A stretch of 64,000 bases of DNA from Streptomyces albofaciens JCM 4342. Its GTDB lineage: Bacteria; Actinomycetota; Actinomycetes; Streptomycetales; Streptomycetaceae. Positions 1 to 7,799 of the stretch are shown one piece after another. The position numbers and the translations under genes were made by a program. The notes beneath the pieces were generated by a model. The model had not been told where the DNA came from. It saw only the letters and a list, made by a program, of their open reading frames with translations, and ran no database searches. How positions within the stretch are numbered: the stretch's first letter is position 1; each line of letters opens with the position of its first letter. The stretch is from contig NZ_PDCM01000001.1 of the NCBI RefSeq assembly GCF_008634025.1, positions 434,001-498,000 of the forward strand. The letters are read 5' to 3'.

Positions 1-603
1 CAGGCCGGCCAGGGCCGCCAGCGCTCCGGCCCACAGCGGGCGGTCGGTGAGCAGCGCGTACAGGGCCCAGGCGGCCAGCGCGGTGAGCAGCGGTTCCGTG
101 TAGCTCAGCGACTCGATGACGGCGTGCGGCAGCAGCGCCCACAGCGCCACCAGGAACGTGCCGGCGCGCCGTCCGTGGAGGTGCGCGCCGACCGCGAAGA
201 TCCCCCAGGCGGCCACGGCGGCGGCCGTCCACGCGAGCAGCAGCCCGGCGCTCAGCGCGCCGATCGGCAGGACGGTGGAGACGCCGCGGATCAGCCCCGG
301 GTACAGGGGGAAGAACGCCAGGTCGGCGAGGGGGTCCGGGGGCCACATGTGGTGCGGCGTCGGGGAGCCGTAGCCGTACCGGGCCACGCTCAGGTACCAG
401 TTGGAGTCCCATGTGGCGCCGAGCAGATTGCGCGGGTGGCGGCCGGTGTGCCAGGCCCACAGCGCCGTGCAGACGGCCCCCGCGAGGCGGATGGCCGTGA
501 ACAGGGCGAGGGCGGGGGCCGCACGGCGCAGCGCGGCCCGGACGTGGACGCGTACGGAGCCGGGCCGTGGCGCTGCCGCGGTGTCGACGGTCTCGGCGGA
601 CAC
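1..603 (-). CDS. Membrane glycosyltransferase, PIG-V/GT39-like (3' end outside window)
   Basis: The frame starts at a GTG (603-601) with GGAGG six bases upstream and stays open to the left edge, giving 201 residues. After about 25 polar residues the chain is a series of hydrophobic segments (roughly 27-47, 105-135, 150-170, 180-201). Between the first two lies a loop with TWDSNWYLSVARYGY and then LAFFPLYPGLIR. Bacterial PIG-V-type mannosyltransferases have a W-D-x-x-W-Y followed by FFPLYP in the first extracytoplasmic loop, where the lipid-sugar donor is handled. A role in mannosylation of cell-surface protein or lipid is inferred from that. Family level is fairly sure; substrate is unknown. 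It is not in an operon with the aminotransferase upstream because a strong hairpin separates them. Confidence 0.62.
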   Translation of the reverse strand, partial: MSAETVDTAAAPRPGSVRVHVRAALRRAAPALALFTAIRLAGAVCTALWAWHTGRHPRNLLGATWDSNWYLSVARYGYGSPTPHHMWPPDPLADLAFFPLYPGLIRGVSTVLPIGALSAGLLLAWTAAAVAAWGIFAVGAHLHGRRAGTFLVALWALLPHAVIESLSYTEPLLTALAAWALYALLTDRPLWAGALAALAGL

Positions 604-700
604 GAAACACCTCCGGTACGCGCGGCGGCCATCCGCCGGGTCTCACGCACCCGGCACACCCCGACACCACGACTTTCGGTGCGGCCCGCCCGCCACGCGA

Positions 701-732
701 CCCCTGTAGGCCGACCGGGTGGCCTACGGGGG
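701..732 (-). terminator. Rho-independent-type hairpin after the aminotransferase
   Basis: CCCCTGTAGGCC pairs with GGCCTACGGGGG around an 8-nt loop, with one mismatch. It lies 15 bp past the stop of the minus-strand aminotransferase gene. There is no clear U-tract, which is usual in Streptomyces. Confidence 0.7.
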
Positions 733-747
733 CGCGCGGGACTCCGC

Positions 748-1926
748 TCAGAGGGCGCGGAGGCGGTCGACCGCTTCCTGGAGGACCTTCTCCTGCTTGC
801 AGAACGCGAACCGGACGTACGGCGCGCCCTGGTCCTGGTGGTCGTAGAACACGGCGTTGGGGATGGCCACGACGCCCGCGCGCTCCGGGAGGGCCCGGCA
901 GAAGGCGAAGCCGTCCTCCTCGCCGAGGGGGCGGATGTCGGTGGTGACGAAGTACGTGCCGGACGGGCGGAAGACGCGGAAACCGGCGGCGGCGAGGCCG
1001 TCGGCCAACAGGTCGCGCTTGGCGCGCAGATCGTCCCGCAGCCCGGTGTAGTAGCTGTCCGGCAGCGCCAGCGCCTCGGCGACCGCGTACTGGAACGGCC
1101 CCGCGGAGACGTACGTGAGGAACTGCTTGGCCGAGCGGACGGCGGCGACCAGCTCCGGGCTCGCGGTGACCCAGCCGACCTTCCAGCCGGTGAAGGAGAA
1201 GGTCTTGCCGGCCGAGCCGATGGTGACGGTGCGTTCGCGCATGCCGGGCAGGGACGCCAGCGGAAGGTGCTCGCCCTCGTAGACGAGGTGTTCGTAGACC
1301 TCGTCGGTGATCACGAGGAGGTCGCGCTCGCAGGCGAGGCGGGCGATCTCGGTGAGTTCGGCGCGGTCCAGGACGGTGCCGGTGGGGTTGTGGGGCGTGT
1401 TGAGGAGGATGAGGCGGGTGCGGTCGGTGATGGCGTCCCGCAGCTCGTCCAGGTCGAGGGCGTACGTACCGTCCTCGGTGGACGGGCGCAGCGTCACCGG
1501 GACACGGGTGCCGCCCGCCATCGCGATGCACGCCGCGTAGGAGTCGTAGTACGGCTCCAGCGCGATCACTTCGTCGCCGGGCTCCAAGAGGGCGAGCAGC
1601 GAGGCGGCGATGGCCTCGGTGGCGCCCGCGGTGACCAGGACCTCGGTCTCGGGGTCGTACGCGACGCCGAGGTGGCCGTAGAAGCGGTGCTGGTGGGCGG
1701 CGACGGCGGCGCGCAGTTCGGGGACGCCGGGGCCGGGCGGGTACTGGTTGCCGCGGCCGTCGCGCAGTGCGCGGACCGCCGCCTCCCTGACCTCCTCGGG
1801 CCCGTCGGTGTCGGGGAAGCCCTGTCCCAGGTTGATCGATCCGGTGCGTACGGCGAGCGCGGACATCTCGGCGAAGATCGTCGTACCGAACTCCGCGAGG
1901 CGGCGGTTGAGCAGCGGTCGTGACAT
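748..1926 (-). CDS. Pyridoxal-phosphate aminotransferase, class I/II
   Basis: A 392-residue fold-type I aminotransferase. The N-terminus has SINLGQGFPDTDGPEEV and GNQYPPGPGVPELR, typical of the kynurenine/methionine aminotransferase and DapC-like subgroup. PLP-contact motifs are visible: NTPHNPTG (substrate loop), ITDEVYEHL (Asp to pyridine N), and SAGKTFSFTGWKVGW containing the Schiff-base lysine. The C-terminal VRFAFCK supplies the carboxylate-binding Arg. The ATG at 1926 is preferred over the one nine bases upstream because GGAGG then sits nine bases away rather than touching the start. The amino-acid substrate cannot be read from sequence; N-succinyl-diaminopimelate, glutamine/methionine or kynurenine are possible. 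The kynurenine operon 8 kb away does not prove a link. Confidence 0.88.
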   Translation of the reverse strand: MSRPLLNRRLAEFGTTIFAEMSALAVRTGSINLGQGFPDTDGPEEVREAAVRALRDGRGNQYPPGPGVPELRAAVAAHQHRFYGHLGVAYDPETEVLVTAGATEAIAASLLALLEPGDEVIALEPYYDSYAACIAMAGGTRVPVTLRPSTEDGTYALDLDELRDAITDRTRLILLNTPHNPTGTVLDRAELTEIARLACERDLLVITDEVYEHLVYEGEHLPLASLPGMRERTVTIGSAGKTFSFTGWKVGWVTASPELVAAVRSAKQFLTYVSAGPFQYAVAEALALPDSYYTGLRDDLRAKRDLLADGLAAAGFRVFRPSGTYFVTTDIRPLGEEDGFAFCRALPERAGVVAIPNAVFYDHQDQGAPYVRFAFCKQEKVLQEAVDRLRAL

Positions 1927-2177
1927 GCCCGCCATCCTCCGCCGAACCTCTGGACTTCCTCAACTGTGCTTTGGGGCCGGGGAGGCCGGGGCATGAGCCC
2001 CGCCGACGGACCCGGCGCGGTGCGGGCCGTCCGGAAGACGGACCGGGCGCACCGGAGTGGATCAGCGCGGATCGGAGAGGGATCGCAGGACACGTACGAC
2101 AGGGCCCCGGGCTCGCCGGGAAGCGGCGGCGCCGGGGCGGGTGCCTCGCTACGGGGGACGGAAAGGAGAGTGGGGCG

Positions 2178-2444
2178 ATGATGGGATTCGTGGTCTTCCT
2201 GGTGATCTGCGGGGTGGTCGCGGCGCTGGTGGCCGCGGCGGCGCAGGGCCGCGACGGCGGGCACCGCAGCCTCGGCAGGGGCCGGCGGGACGGCACCGGC
2301 TGGTGGGTGGCCGGTGATCCGGGACCGAGCGGCGGGCACCACCATCACGGCCACTCCTGCGGGAGCGGTGGGCACTCCTCCTGTGGGGGCGGTGGACACT
2401 CCTCCTCGTCCTGTGGTGGCGGCGGGGGCTGCGGCGGTTCCTGA
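2178..2444 (+). CDS. Small membrane protein with His/Cys/Gly-rich tail
   Basis: 88 residues from ATG 2178, with AAAGGAGAG eight bases upstream. Residues 2-20 (MGFVVFLVICGVVAALVAAA) form a single transmembrane segment. A short basic/Gly-rich stretch follows, and from about residue 50 the protein is almost only Gly, His, Ser and Cys: GGHHHHGHSCGSGG, then repeated GGHSS, with a Cys run at the end. Five Cys and at least seven His in under 40 residues suggest binding of soft or transition metals (Zn, Cu, Ni). No catalytic domain is present. It stands alone between the divergent aminotransferase and DUF2617. The function is unknown; the metal role is inference from composition only. Confidence 0.75.
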   Translation: MMGFVVFLVICGVVAALVAAAAQGRDGGHRSLGRGRRDGTGWWVAGDPGPSGGHHHHGHSCGSGGHSSCGGGGHSSSSCGGGGGCGGS

Positions 2445-2744
2445 CGCGTTGTTGCCCCGTCCACATGCGCGGGGCCCATGCAGGTCCGCATATGCGCCGG
2501 GTGGGGCCAACGCCCGCTGGGCGGTGGGCTGTTGAACAACTGAACTGAGTGGCCCTCTGAGGGATGGAAACCCTACGAAGATGGGTAAAAACGCTGTGGG
2601 CCCCGCTCTTTTCATGATTCCCTCTCCCTAGAGAATCCCAGTTCTCGGACCCCACGTGGGCACGAGCCGGCAGACAGTCACCACCTGATCCCGTCTCCGG
2701 GGCAGGCCGGCCCACCATCCACTGCGTGCTTGCGGAGCCGACCC
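2445..2744 (+). other. 300-bp intergenic region upstream of DUF2617
   Basis: It holds no convincing gene. There is a TAGAGA box at 2629-2634 within CTCCCTAGAGAATCCC and a small hairpin, GAGAA (2631-2635) with TTCTC (2642-2646), about 100 bp before the DUF2617 start. The stretch 2575-2640 is less GC-rich than its surroundings and is the likely promoter area. Confidence 0.4.
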
Positions 2745-3263
2745 ATGCTCACGACCCTGAAAACGGCATACACCGATACCCGTGCCTCCGATCTGGCCTG
2801 GGCGCTGGGCAGGGAGCCGTTGCCGTCCCTCGCCGTGCTCGACCTGGAACTCGCCACGGCGCACGTGCAGTTGAGGCTGCTCGGAGCATCCCACCAGGTG
2901 CTGCTGGAGGAGGAGCACGGCAGCTGCTCCGAAACGGTCGCCTGCATACCCGGCAGCAGCACCCCGCTCCCGCTGGGCGTGGCGAAACGCATCGGCGACT
3001 GGGAGTACGAATTCGCGGCGCACGTCGAGACGTTGTCGCACGGCTCGTTCGCCGGGCGCGCACAGGAGTTGCTCGCCCTGGTCGCCGAACACCCCCACGG
3101 CCTTGCCGGAACGTTCCCGGGCTCGCCGCACGCCTTCACCGCGATGCTGGCGCAGCGCGAGGACGGACAGGTGCGCTGGCGTACGTGGCACGCCTACCCG
3201 CAGGAGGGGCGCCTGGTCGCGACGCGTACGCGGGTGGGCGTACGGATGACGGCGGCGCTGTGA
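2745..3263 (+). CDS. DUF2617 family protein
   Basis: A 172-residue cytoplasmic protein with features of the DUF2617 family: an N-terminal DLAWALGREPLPSLAVLDL segment, the conserved ETVACIPG core, and a C-terminal RWRTWHAYPQEGRLV. No membrane segment, signal or known catalytic motif is visible. In Streptomyces this family is repeatedly found beside a membrane-bound spermidine-synthase-like gene, as here (the next gene starts about 150 bp on, same strand). Some link to polyamine-type aminopropyl transfer is therefore plausible but unproven. ATG 2745 is chosen because GCGGAG lies seven bases upstream; a TTG five codons earlier has no ribosome site. Confidence 0.82.
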   Translation: MLTTLKTAYTDTRASDLAWALGREPLPSLAVLDLELATAHVQLRLLGASHQVLLEEEHGSCSETVACIPGSSTPLPLGVAKRIGDWEYEFAAHVETLSHGSFAGRAQELLALVAEHPHGLAGTFPGSPHAFTAMLAQREDGQVRWRTWHAYPQEGRLVATRTRVGVRMTAAL

Positions 3264-3412
3264 CCGCCCGGTCGGCGGCTCCCGGCCGGGTCCGCGGGCC
3301 GGTTCGCGGACCGCGTCTCGCGACCGTAGTGCGCCAAGTCGCCCGTGTGGAAGGCTCACTACGCTCGTGTGGGTGACGTAGGGCCATCCAGGTGTCACGT
3401 AGCGTTCACGGC

Positions 3413-5173
3413 ATGATCGACCCGCCTGATCCCGTCCACCGCGGTGCGCCCGACCCGCCGGAGGCTCCAGGTCCGGCGCGACTGCCCGTACCCGCCGGGA
3501 TCGGCCGGCTGCTCGTCCTGGCCACCGTCTTCGTCTGCGCCGCCTGCGGCATCGTCTACGAACTCGAACTGGTCGCCCTCGCCTCCTATCTGACCGGGGA
3601 CTCGGTCACCCAGGCCTCCGTCGTGCTGTCCGTCATGGTCTTCGCGATGGGCATCGGATCGCTGCTCGCCAAGCGGCTGCGCTGCCGGGCCGCCGTCGGC
3701 TTCGGCGCGCTGGAGGCGGGCCTCGCGCTGGTCGGCGGGTTCTCCGCGATGGCGCTCTACGCCTGCTACGCCTGGTTCGGCCAGTCCCGCTCCGTCCTGG
3801 TCGCCTTCTCCCTGGCCATCGGCGCGCTCATCGGCGCCGAGGTGCCGCTGCTGATGACGCTGATCCAGCGGGTCCGCCGCCAGGACGCGGGCGGCGCGGT
3901 GGCCGACCTCTTCGCGGCGGACTACGTCGGCGCGCTGGTCGGCGGCCTGGCCTTCCCCTTCCTGCTGCTGCCCCTGCTGGGCCAGGTCTCCGGCGCCCTG
4001 CTCACCGGTTCGGTCAACGCGGTGGCCGGGGGCGGGCTGGTGCTGTGGCTCTTCCGCAGCGACCTGTCCGTACGGGCCCGCTGGGCGCTGGTCCTCGCCA
4101 ACGTGCTGGTACTGGCGCTGCTCGCCGCCGGGACGGTGCTGGTCGCCCCGTTCGAACGGGCCGCGCGGGACGCGGTGTACGGCTCGGCGGCGCGGGTCGC
4201 GGTCCGTACCGGCGCGCAGGAGGTGGTGATCACGGGCGGTACGGGTCCGGCCGCCACGGGGCGCACCGACGCGGCCGACTACCGGGGCAGTTCGGGCCGT
4301 GGCGCGGCCAGGACGGAACGCCGGGAGGCGGGGGCCGGCGGCGCGGCGGGGAGGGGCGGGCCGCTCGGGCTCTACCTGGACGGGCGGCTGCGGGTCAGCG
4401 CGGGCGACGGATTCCCGTACCACGAAGGGCTGGTGCATCCGGCCATGTCCGTCGGTCCGCACCGCCGGGTGCTGGTGCTGGGCGGCGGCGACGGGCTCGC
4501 CGCGCGCGAGGTGCTGCGCTATCCCGGCGTGGCGTCCGTGACGGTCGTCGAACCGGACCCGGGCGTGATCCGGCTGGCCCGTACGGACCCGGGGCTGTCC
4601 GCGCTCAACCGGCACGCGCTGGACGATCCGCGGGTACGGATCGTCCCGGGCGACGTGTTCGAGTGGCTGCGGCGGGGCGGCGCGACGCGCGACGGCGGCC
4701 CGTACGACGTCATCGTCGCCGACCTCCCCGACCCCGGCAGCCAGGCCAGCACCAAGCTCTACTCCCAGGAGTTCTACGGCCTCACGGCCCGCGCGCTGGC
4801 CGAGGACGGCCGGCTGGCGGTGCACGCCGGGGAGCCGCTGGTCCGGCCGCGCTCGTACTGGACGGTGGACGCGACCGTGCGGGCAGCGGGCCTGAGCACC
4901 GCCCCGTACCGGATTCCGGGGCGGACCACCGGGCGGAACGATGCGGCAAAACGCTCCTGCGCACCGGCTCCGCACGGCACCGGCCGGACCGCCTGCGGCT
5001 GGGGCTTCGTCCTCGCGGCGCGCCGGACGCCGCGTCTGGACCTGGCGCCGGACACGCCCGCGCTGCGCTCGCTCACCCGCGACGGGCTGCGTGCCGCCGG
5101 ACGCGCCGCCTGCCGCGACCGCATCGACGGCCTTCCGCCGTCCACCTTGATGCATCCGCGGCACCTGGACTGA
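3413..5173 (+). CDS. Membrane-fused spermidine synthase-like protein (polyamine aminopropyltransferase family)
   Basis: 586 residues. Residues 20-250 contain about seven transmembrane helices, beginning [23 protein letters not shown] cytosolic spermidine-synthase-type Rossmann domain follows, with [39 protein letters not shown] (cofactor glycine loop), [16 protein letters not shown], and [16 protein letters not shown]. The last is the acidic catalytic region (D-x-x-D-P type). This is the domain order of actinobacterial SpeE-like membrane proteins, which would transfer an aminopropyl or related group from decarboxylated SAM. About 45 Gly/Arg-rich residues (roughly 285-325) interrupt the first strand of the enzyme domain. 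The start is ATG 3413, with TAGCGT at 3400-3405 exactly 13 bases before it and no ribosome site, as expected for a leaderless mRNA. Confidence 0.82.
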   Translation: MIDPPDPVHRGAPDPPEAPGPARLPVPAGIGRLLVLATVFVCAACGIVYELELVALASYLTGDSVTQASVVLSVMVFAMGIGSLLAKRLRCRAAVGFGALEAGLALVGGFSAMALYACYAWFGQSRSVLVAFSLAIGALIGAEVPLLMTLIQRVRRQDAGGAVADLFAADYVGALVGGLAFPFLLLPLLGQVSGALLTGSVNAVAGGGLVLWLFRSDLSVRARWALVLANVLVLALLAAGTVLVAPFERAARDAVYGSAARVAVRTGAQEVVITGGTGPAATGRTDAADYRGSSGRGAARTERREAGAGGAAGRGGPLGLYLDGRLRVSAGDGFPYHEGLVHPAMSVGPHRRVLVLGGGDGLAAREVLRYPGVASVTVVEPDPGVIRLARTDPGLSALNRHALDDPRVRIVPGDVFEWLRRGGATRDGGPYDVIVADLPDPGSQASTKLYSQEFYGLTARALAEDGRLAVHAGEPLVRPRSYWTVDATVRAAGLSTAPYRIPGRTTGRNDAAKRSCAPAPHGTGRTACGWGFVLAARRTPRLDLAPDTPALRSLTRDGLRAAGRAACRDRIDGLPPSTLMHPRHLD

Positions 5174-5289
5174 CACCTGCCCGCCCGGGCCGTGACCCCT
5201 GGGCGGACAGGTGGCGCACCACCGGGCCGGGAGAAAAATGGTGCCCGACCGGGCACGTGCGCCGGGAGGGCTGGGTAGGCTCCTTTGCC

Positions 5290-6054
5290 ATGGAGCACGA
5301 GGTGTACGTTCCGTTTCCCGTCGAGACCGTACGGCAGGCACTGTCCGAGCCGGAGCGCGTGGCGCGCTGCGTCCCCGGATGCCAACTCGACGCCGACGCG
5401 GATCCCGGCACCCCCGGCGGGCGGCTGCGGCTGCGCATCGGCAGTTCCACCATCACCTACCGCGGCACGCTGACCGTCACCGAGCGCGGCGCCGACACGG
5501 TCACCGTCGAGGCGAGCGGCATCGAGTCCCGCGGCGACGGCTCCGCCGAGCTGTCCCTGACCGTACGGCTCGCCACCGCGCCCGACGACACCGGCGCCAC
5601 GGTCCTGAGCTGCACCGGCACGGTCACCAGCACCGGCCGCCTCGCGGAGGCCACCGGCCAGGCGGCCGAGTCCGCCGGCCGCCGCGTCCTGGACCGCTTC
5701 GCGGCCAACCTCGCGGCGGACCTCACGGACAACCCGGCCGACGAGCCGGCCGCGGCCGCGCCGCCGGCCGCGCAGGGCGTCTTCGACGCCGAGGTCCCGC
5801 CCCCGTCGCTCGACCCGCTCGCCGACGACGACCAGGACGACACCGTGCCCGCCGAGGCCGCGCACGCGCGCCGCACGATGATCGGGCGCAGCGCCGAGGA
5901 GGTCGACCACGCGCCGCCGCGCGGCCGGTACGCACCGGTCCCCGCGCCGCAGTCGGCGACCACCTCCGCCACCCTGCGCTGGGCGGCACCGGCCGCGGCA
6001 CTGGCGCTGGCGTCGGCGGTCGTGGTGGGCAGGGTGCTGCGGCGACGGCGCTGA
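5290..6054 (+). CDS. CoxG/SRPBCC-family protein with C-terminal anchor
   Basis: 254 residues. Residues 1-145 are a SRPBCC (START-like) domain of the CO-dehydrogenase subunit G type: MEHEVYVPFPVETVRQAL, VARCVPGCQLD, TYRGTLTVTERGADTVTVEA and a C-terminal helix with GRRVLDRFAANLAADL. An acidic, Ala/Pro-rich linker follows. A C-terminal hydrophobic helix (AAPAAALALASAVVVGRVL) ends in RRRR, indicating a tail anchor facing the cytoplasm. CoxG proteins bind hydrophobic ligands or recruit molybdo-hydroxylases to the membrane, but no cox genes are nearby, so the ligand is unknown. TAGGCT at 5276-5281 lies 14 bases before the ATG with no Shine-Dalgarno, which suggests a leaderless transcript. Confidence 0.8.
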   Translation: MEHEVYVPFPVETVRQALSEPERVARCVPGCQLDADADPGTPGGRLRLRIGSSTITYRGTLTVTERGADTVTVEASGIESRGDGSAELSLTVRLATAPDDTGATVLSCTGTVTSTGRLAEATGQAAESAGRRVLDRFAANLAADLTDNPADEPAAAAPPAAQGVFDAEVPPPSLDPLADDDQDDTVPAEAAHARRTMIGRSAEEVDHAPPRGRYAPVPAPQSATTSATLRWAAPAAALALASAVVVGRVLRRRR

Positions 6055-6121
6055 GCGCCCGGCCCGCGACCCGCGCCCGGCCTGCCGTCGTCTCGAACGA
6101 ACTCCCCGCTAGGGTCGGACC

Positions 6122-6970
6122 GTGAGTGACAACGACACGCGAAACGCCGCGCCGGGACAGGTGCGGCTGACCGCCGGCGACACCGAAGTGACCGTGGACC
6201 CGGCCAACGGCTGCCGGCTCGCGAGCCTGCGCATCGGCGGCACGGAAGTGCTGCGGCAGGGCGCCAAGTACGGCTCGTTCCCGATGGTCCCGTGGTGCGG
6301 CCGGATCGAGAACGGGCGGTTCCGCAACGGTGGCGAGCTCCACCAGATGCCGGTGAACTCACCGCCGCACGCGATCCACGGCACCGGCCGCAACGTCGCC
6401 TGGAAGACGGCGCGCGCGGACGCCACCAGCGCCGCCTTCACCTACGACCTCCTCGACCCGGGCGCCGCCCCCTGGCCGTACCCGGGGCGCGTCACCCAGT
6501 TGGTCGAGCTGGCGGCGGACGGCGCATCGCTCACCCTGACCATGGGCATCGAGGCCAGCGGCGACTCCTTCCCGGCCCAGGCCGGCTGGCACCCCTGGTT
6601 CCTGCGCCGGCTCGGCGAGGAAGGGCAACAGAGCGAGGACGTACGGATCGACTTCTCGGCCGCCTGGCAGGAGGAGCGCGGCGAGGACCACCTGCCCACC
6701 GGGCGCCGGATCGACCCGCGGCCCGGCCCCTGGGACGACTGCTTCGGCATGCCGGACGGCGTGGACGTGACCCTCACCTGGCCGGACCGGCTGGAGCTGA
6801 AGGTCACCAGCCGCGCCGAATGGGTGGTGGTCTACGACGAGCAGGAGGCGGCGGTCTGCGTGGAGCCGCAGTCCGGCCCGCCGAACGGCCTCAACACGGT
6901 GCCGCGCCTGGTCACCCCCATCGACCCGCTGGAGATGTCCACGACGTGGAGCTGGCGCACGCCGGCGTGA
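6122..6970 (+). CDS. Aldose 1-epimerase (galactose mutarotase family)
   Basis: 282 residues of the galactose mutarotase-like beta-sandwich. Visible motifs are VPWCGRIENGRF (substrate loop Arg), HAIHGTGRN (conserved His), AQAGWHPWFLRR (second conserved His), and near the end VCVEPQSGPPNGLN, whose Glu is the usual catalytic base. It interconverts alpha and beta anomers of aldoses such as glucose and galactose; exact sugar unknown. The start is GTG 6122; TAGGGT (6110-6115) begins 12 bases before it, fitting a leaderless mRNA. It precedes pyrE by about 80 bp on the same strand, but pyrE has its own start-proximal promoter box, so the two are probably separate transcripts. Confidence 0.86.
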   Translation: MSDNDTRNAAPGQVRLTAGDTEVTVDPANGCRLASLRIGGTEVLRQGAKYGSFPMVPWCGRIENGRFRNGGELHQMPVNSPPHAIHGTGRNVAWKTARADATSAAFTYDLLDPGAAPWPYPGRVTQLVELAADGASLTLTMGIEASGDSFPAQAGWHPWFLRRLGEEGQQSEDVRIDFSAAWQEERGEDHLPTGRRIDPRPGPWDDCFGMPDGVDVTLTWPDRLELKVTSRAEWVVVYDEQEAAVCVEPQSGPPNGLNTVPRLVTPIDPLEMSTTWSWRTPA

Positions 6971-7051
6971 CCGGCCGGGGCCCGGCCGCCGCTCCTCGCT
7001 CCCGGCCCCGGCGTCGGGCCGGGGCCCGGGCCACCTTCTAAGCTCATGCAC

Positions 7052-7594
7052 ATGACTGACGACGTACGCGGCGATCTGCTGCAGCAGATCAAGGACAAGG
7101 CCGTGGTGCACGGCAAGGTGACCCTCTCCTCCGGCAAGGAGGCCGATTACTACATCGACCTGCGCCGGATCACCCTCGACGGTGCGGCCGCGCCCCTCGT
7201 CGGGCAGCTGATGCTGGACATCACCGCCGACCTGGACTACGACGCGGTCGGCGGTCTCACGCTGGGCGCCGACCCGGTCGCCACCTCGATGCTGCACGCC
7301 GCCGCGGCGCGCGGCCGGCGGCTGGACGCGTTCGTCGTACGCAAGGCGCAGAAGACGCACGGTATGCAGCGGCGGATCGAGGGCCCGGACATCAAGGGCC
7401 GCCGGGTCCTGGTGGTCGAGGACACCTCCACCACCGGCGGCTCGCCGCTGACCGCCGTCGAGGCGGCGCGCGAGGCGGGCGCGGAGGTGGTCGCGGTCGC
7501 CACGATCGTGGACCGCGGGGCGGAGTCGGCCATCGCCGACGCGGGTCTGCCGTACATCACCGGCTATCGCCTCGGCGACCTCGGCCTCGCCTGA
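7052..7594 (+). CDS. pyrE: Orotate phosphoribosyltransferase
   Basis: 180 residues. It makes orotidine 5'-monophosphate from orotate and PRPP, the fifth step of UMP synthesis. The PRPP-binding loop is VLVVEDTSTTGGSPL (about residues 107-121). FVVRKAQKTHG holds the catalytic and phosphate-binding lysines, and SSGKEADYYIDLR is the N-terminal orotate-site segment. Length is normal for the short actinobacterial form. The second of two in-frame ATGs (7052) is preferred because TAAGCT at 7039-7044 begins 13 bases before it, the spacing seen at several leaderless starts in this window. The first ATG (7046) would be only two bases from that box. It is followed by a long palindrome and then fba. Confidence 0.95.
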   Translation: MTDDVRGDLLQQIKDKAVVHGKVTLSSGKEADYYIDLRRITLDGAAAPLVGQLMLDITADLDYDAVGGLTLGADPVATSMLHAAAARGRRLDAFVVRKAQKTHGMQRRIEGPDIKGRRVLVVEDTSTTGGSPLTAVEAAREAGAEVVAVATIVDRGAESAIADAGLPYITGYRLGDLGLA

Positions 7595-7631
7595 GTCCCG
7601 TACCGCCTCTCCGGCGCTGACCTGCGCTTAT

Positions 7632-7677
7632 CGCAAAGGGGTGGCTGGTTTCACGTGAAACCGGCCACCCCTTTGCG
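7632..7677. terminator. 46-bp near-perfect loopless palindrome after pyrE
   Basis: Two 23-bp arms meet without a loop: CGCAAAGGGGTGGC... mirrors ...GCCACCCCTTTGCG, with one T/G position (7646/7663) that pairs in RNA. In RNA it is a very stable hairpin downstream of pyrE and could end that transcript. Its exact centre is a parS sequence (separate entry), so it may have a DNA-level role as well. Confidence 0.75.
7648..7661. promoter_or_regulatory. Candidate ParB-binding site parS
   Basis: GTTTCACGTGAAAC at 7648-7661 is a perfect 14-bp palindrome and equals the Streptomyces parS consensus as I know it. ParB loads here and spreads to organise the origin region during sporulation septation. Streptomyces carries about twenty such sites scattered around oriC, so one beside fba is credible. 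The sequence was not noticed elsewhere in this window. Confidence 0.8.
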
Positions 7678-7799
7678 TGCGGCTGGCGTGTACGGGATGT
7701 GGAGCAAACCGCCGAGTCTGGGAAGATGAGCTACGGCGATGTCGTCGCCCCCTGGTCAGGGCCCAGAACGCACACCCGCACATCACAAGGAGCGGACAG

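Noticed and set aside
124..1923. Very long open frames on the strand opposite clear genes (also over 3395-5341, 16561-18156, 20278-22557, 50636-53188)
   Set aside because: They are antisense to well-supported enzymes. High GC at third codon positions keeps the complementary frames free of stops, and their products are Arg/Gly/Pro/Ala-rich without domains.
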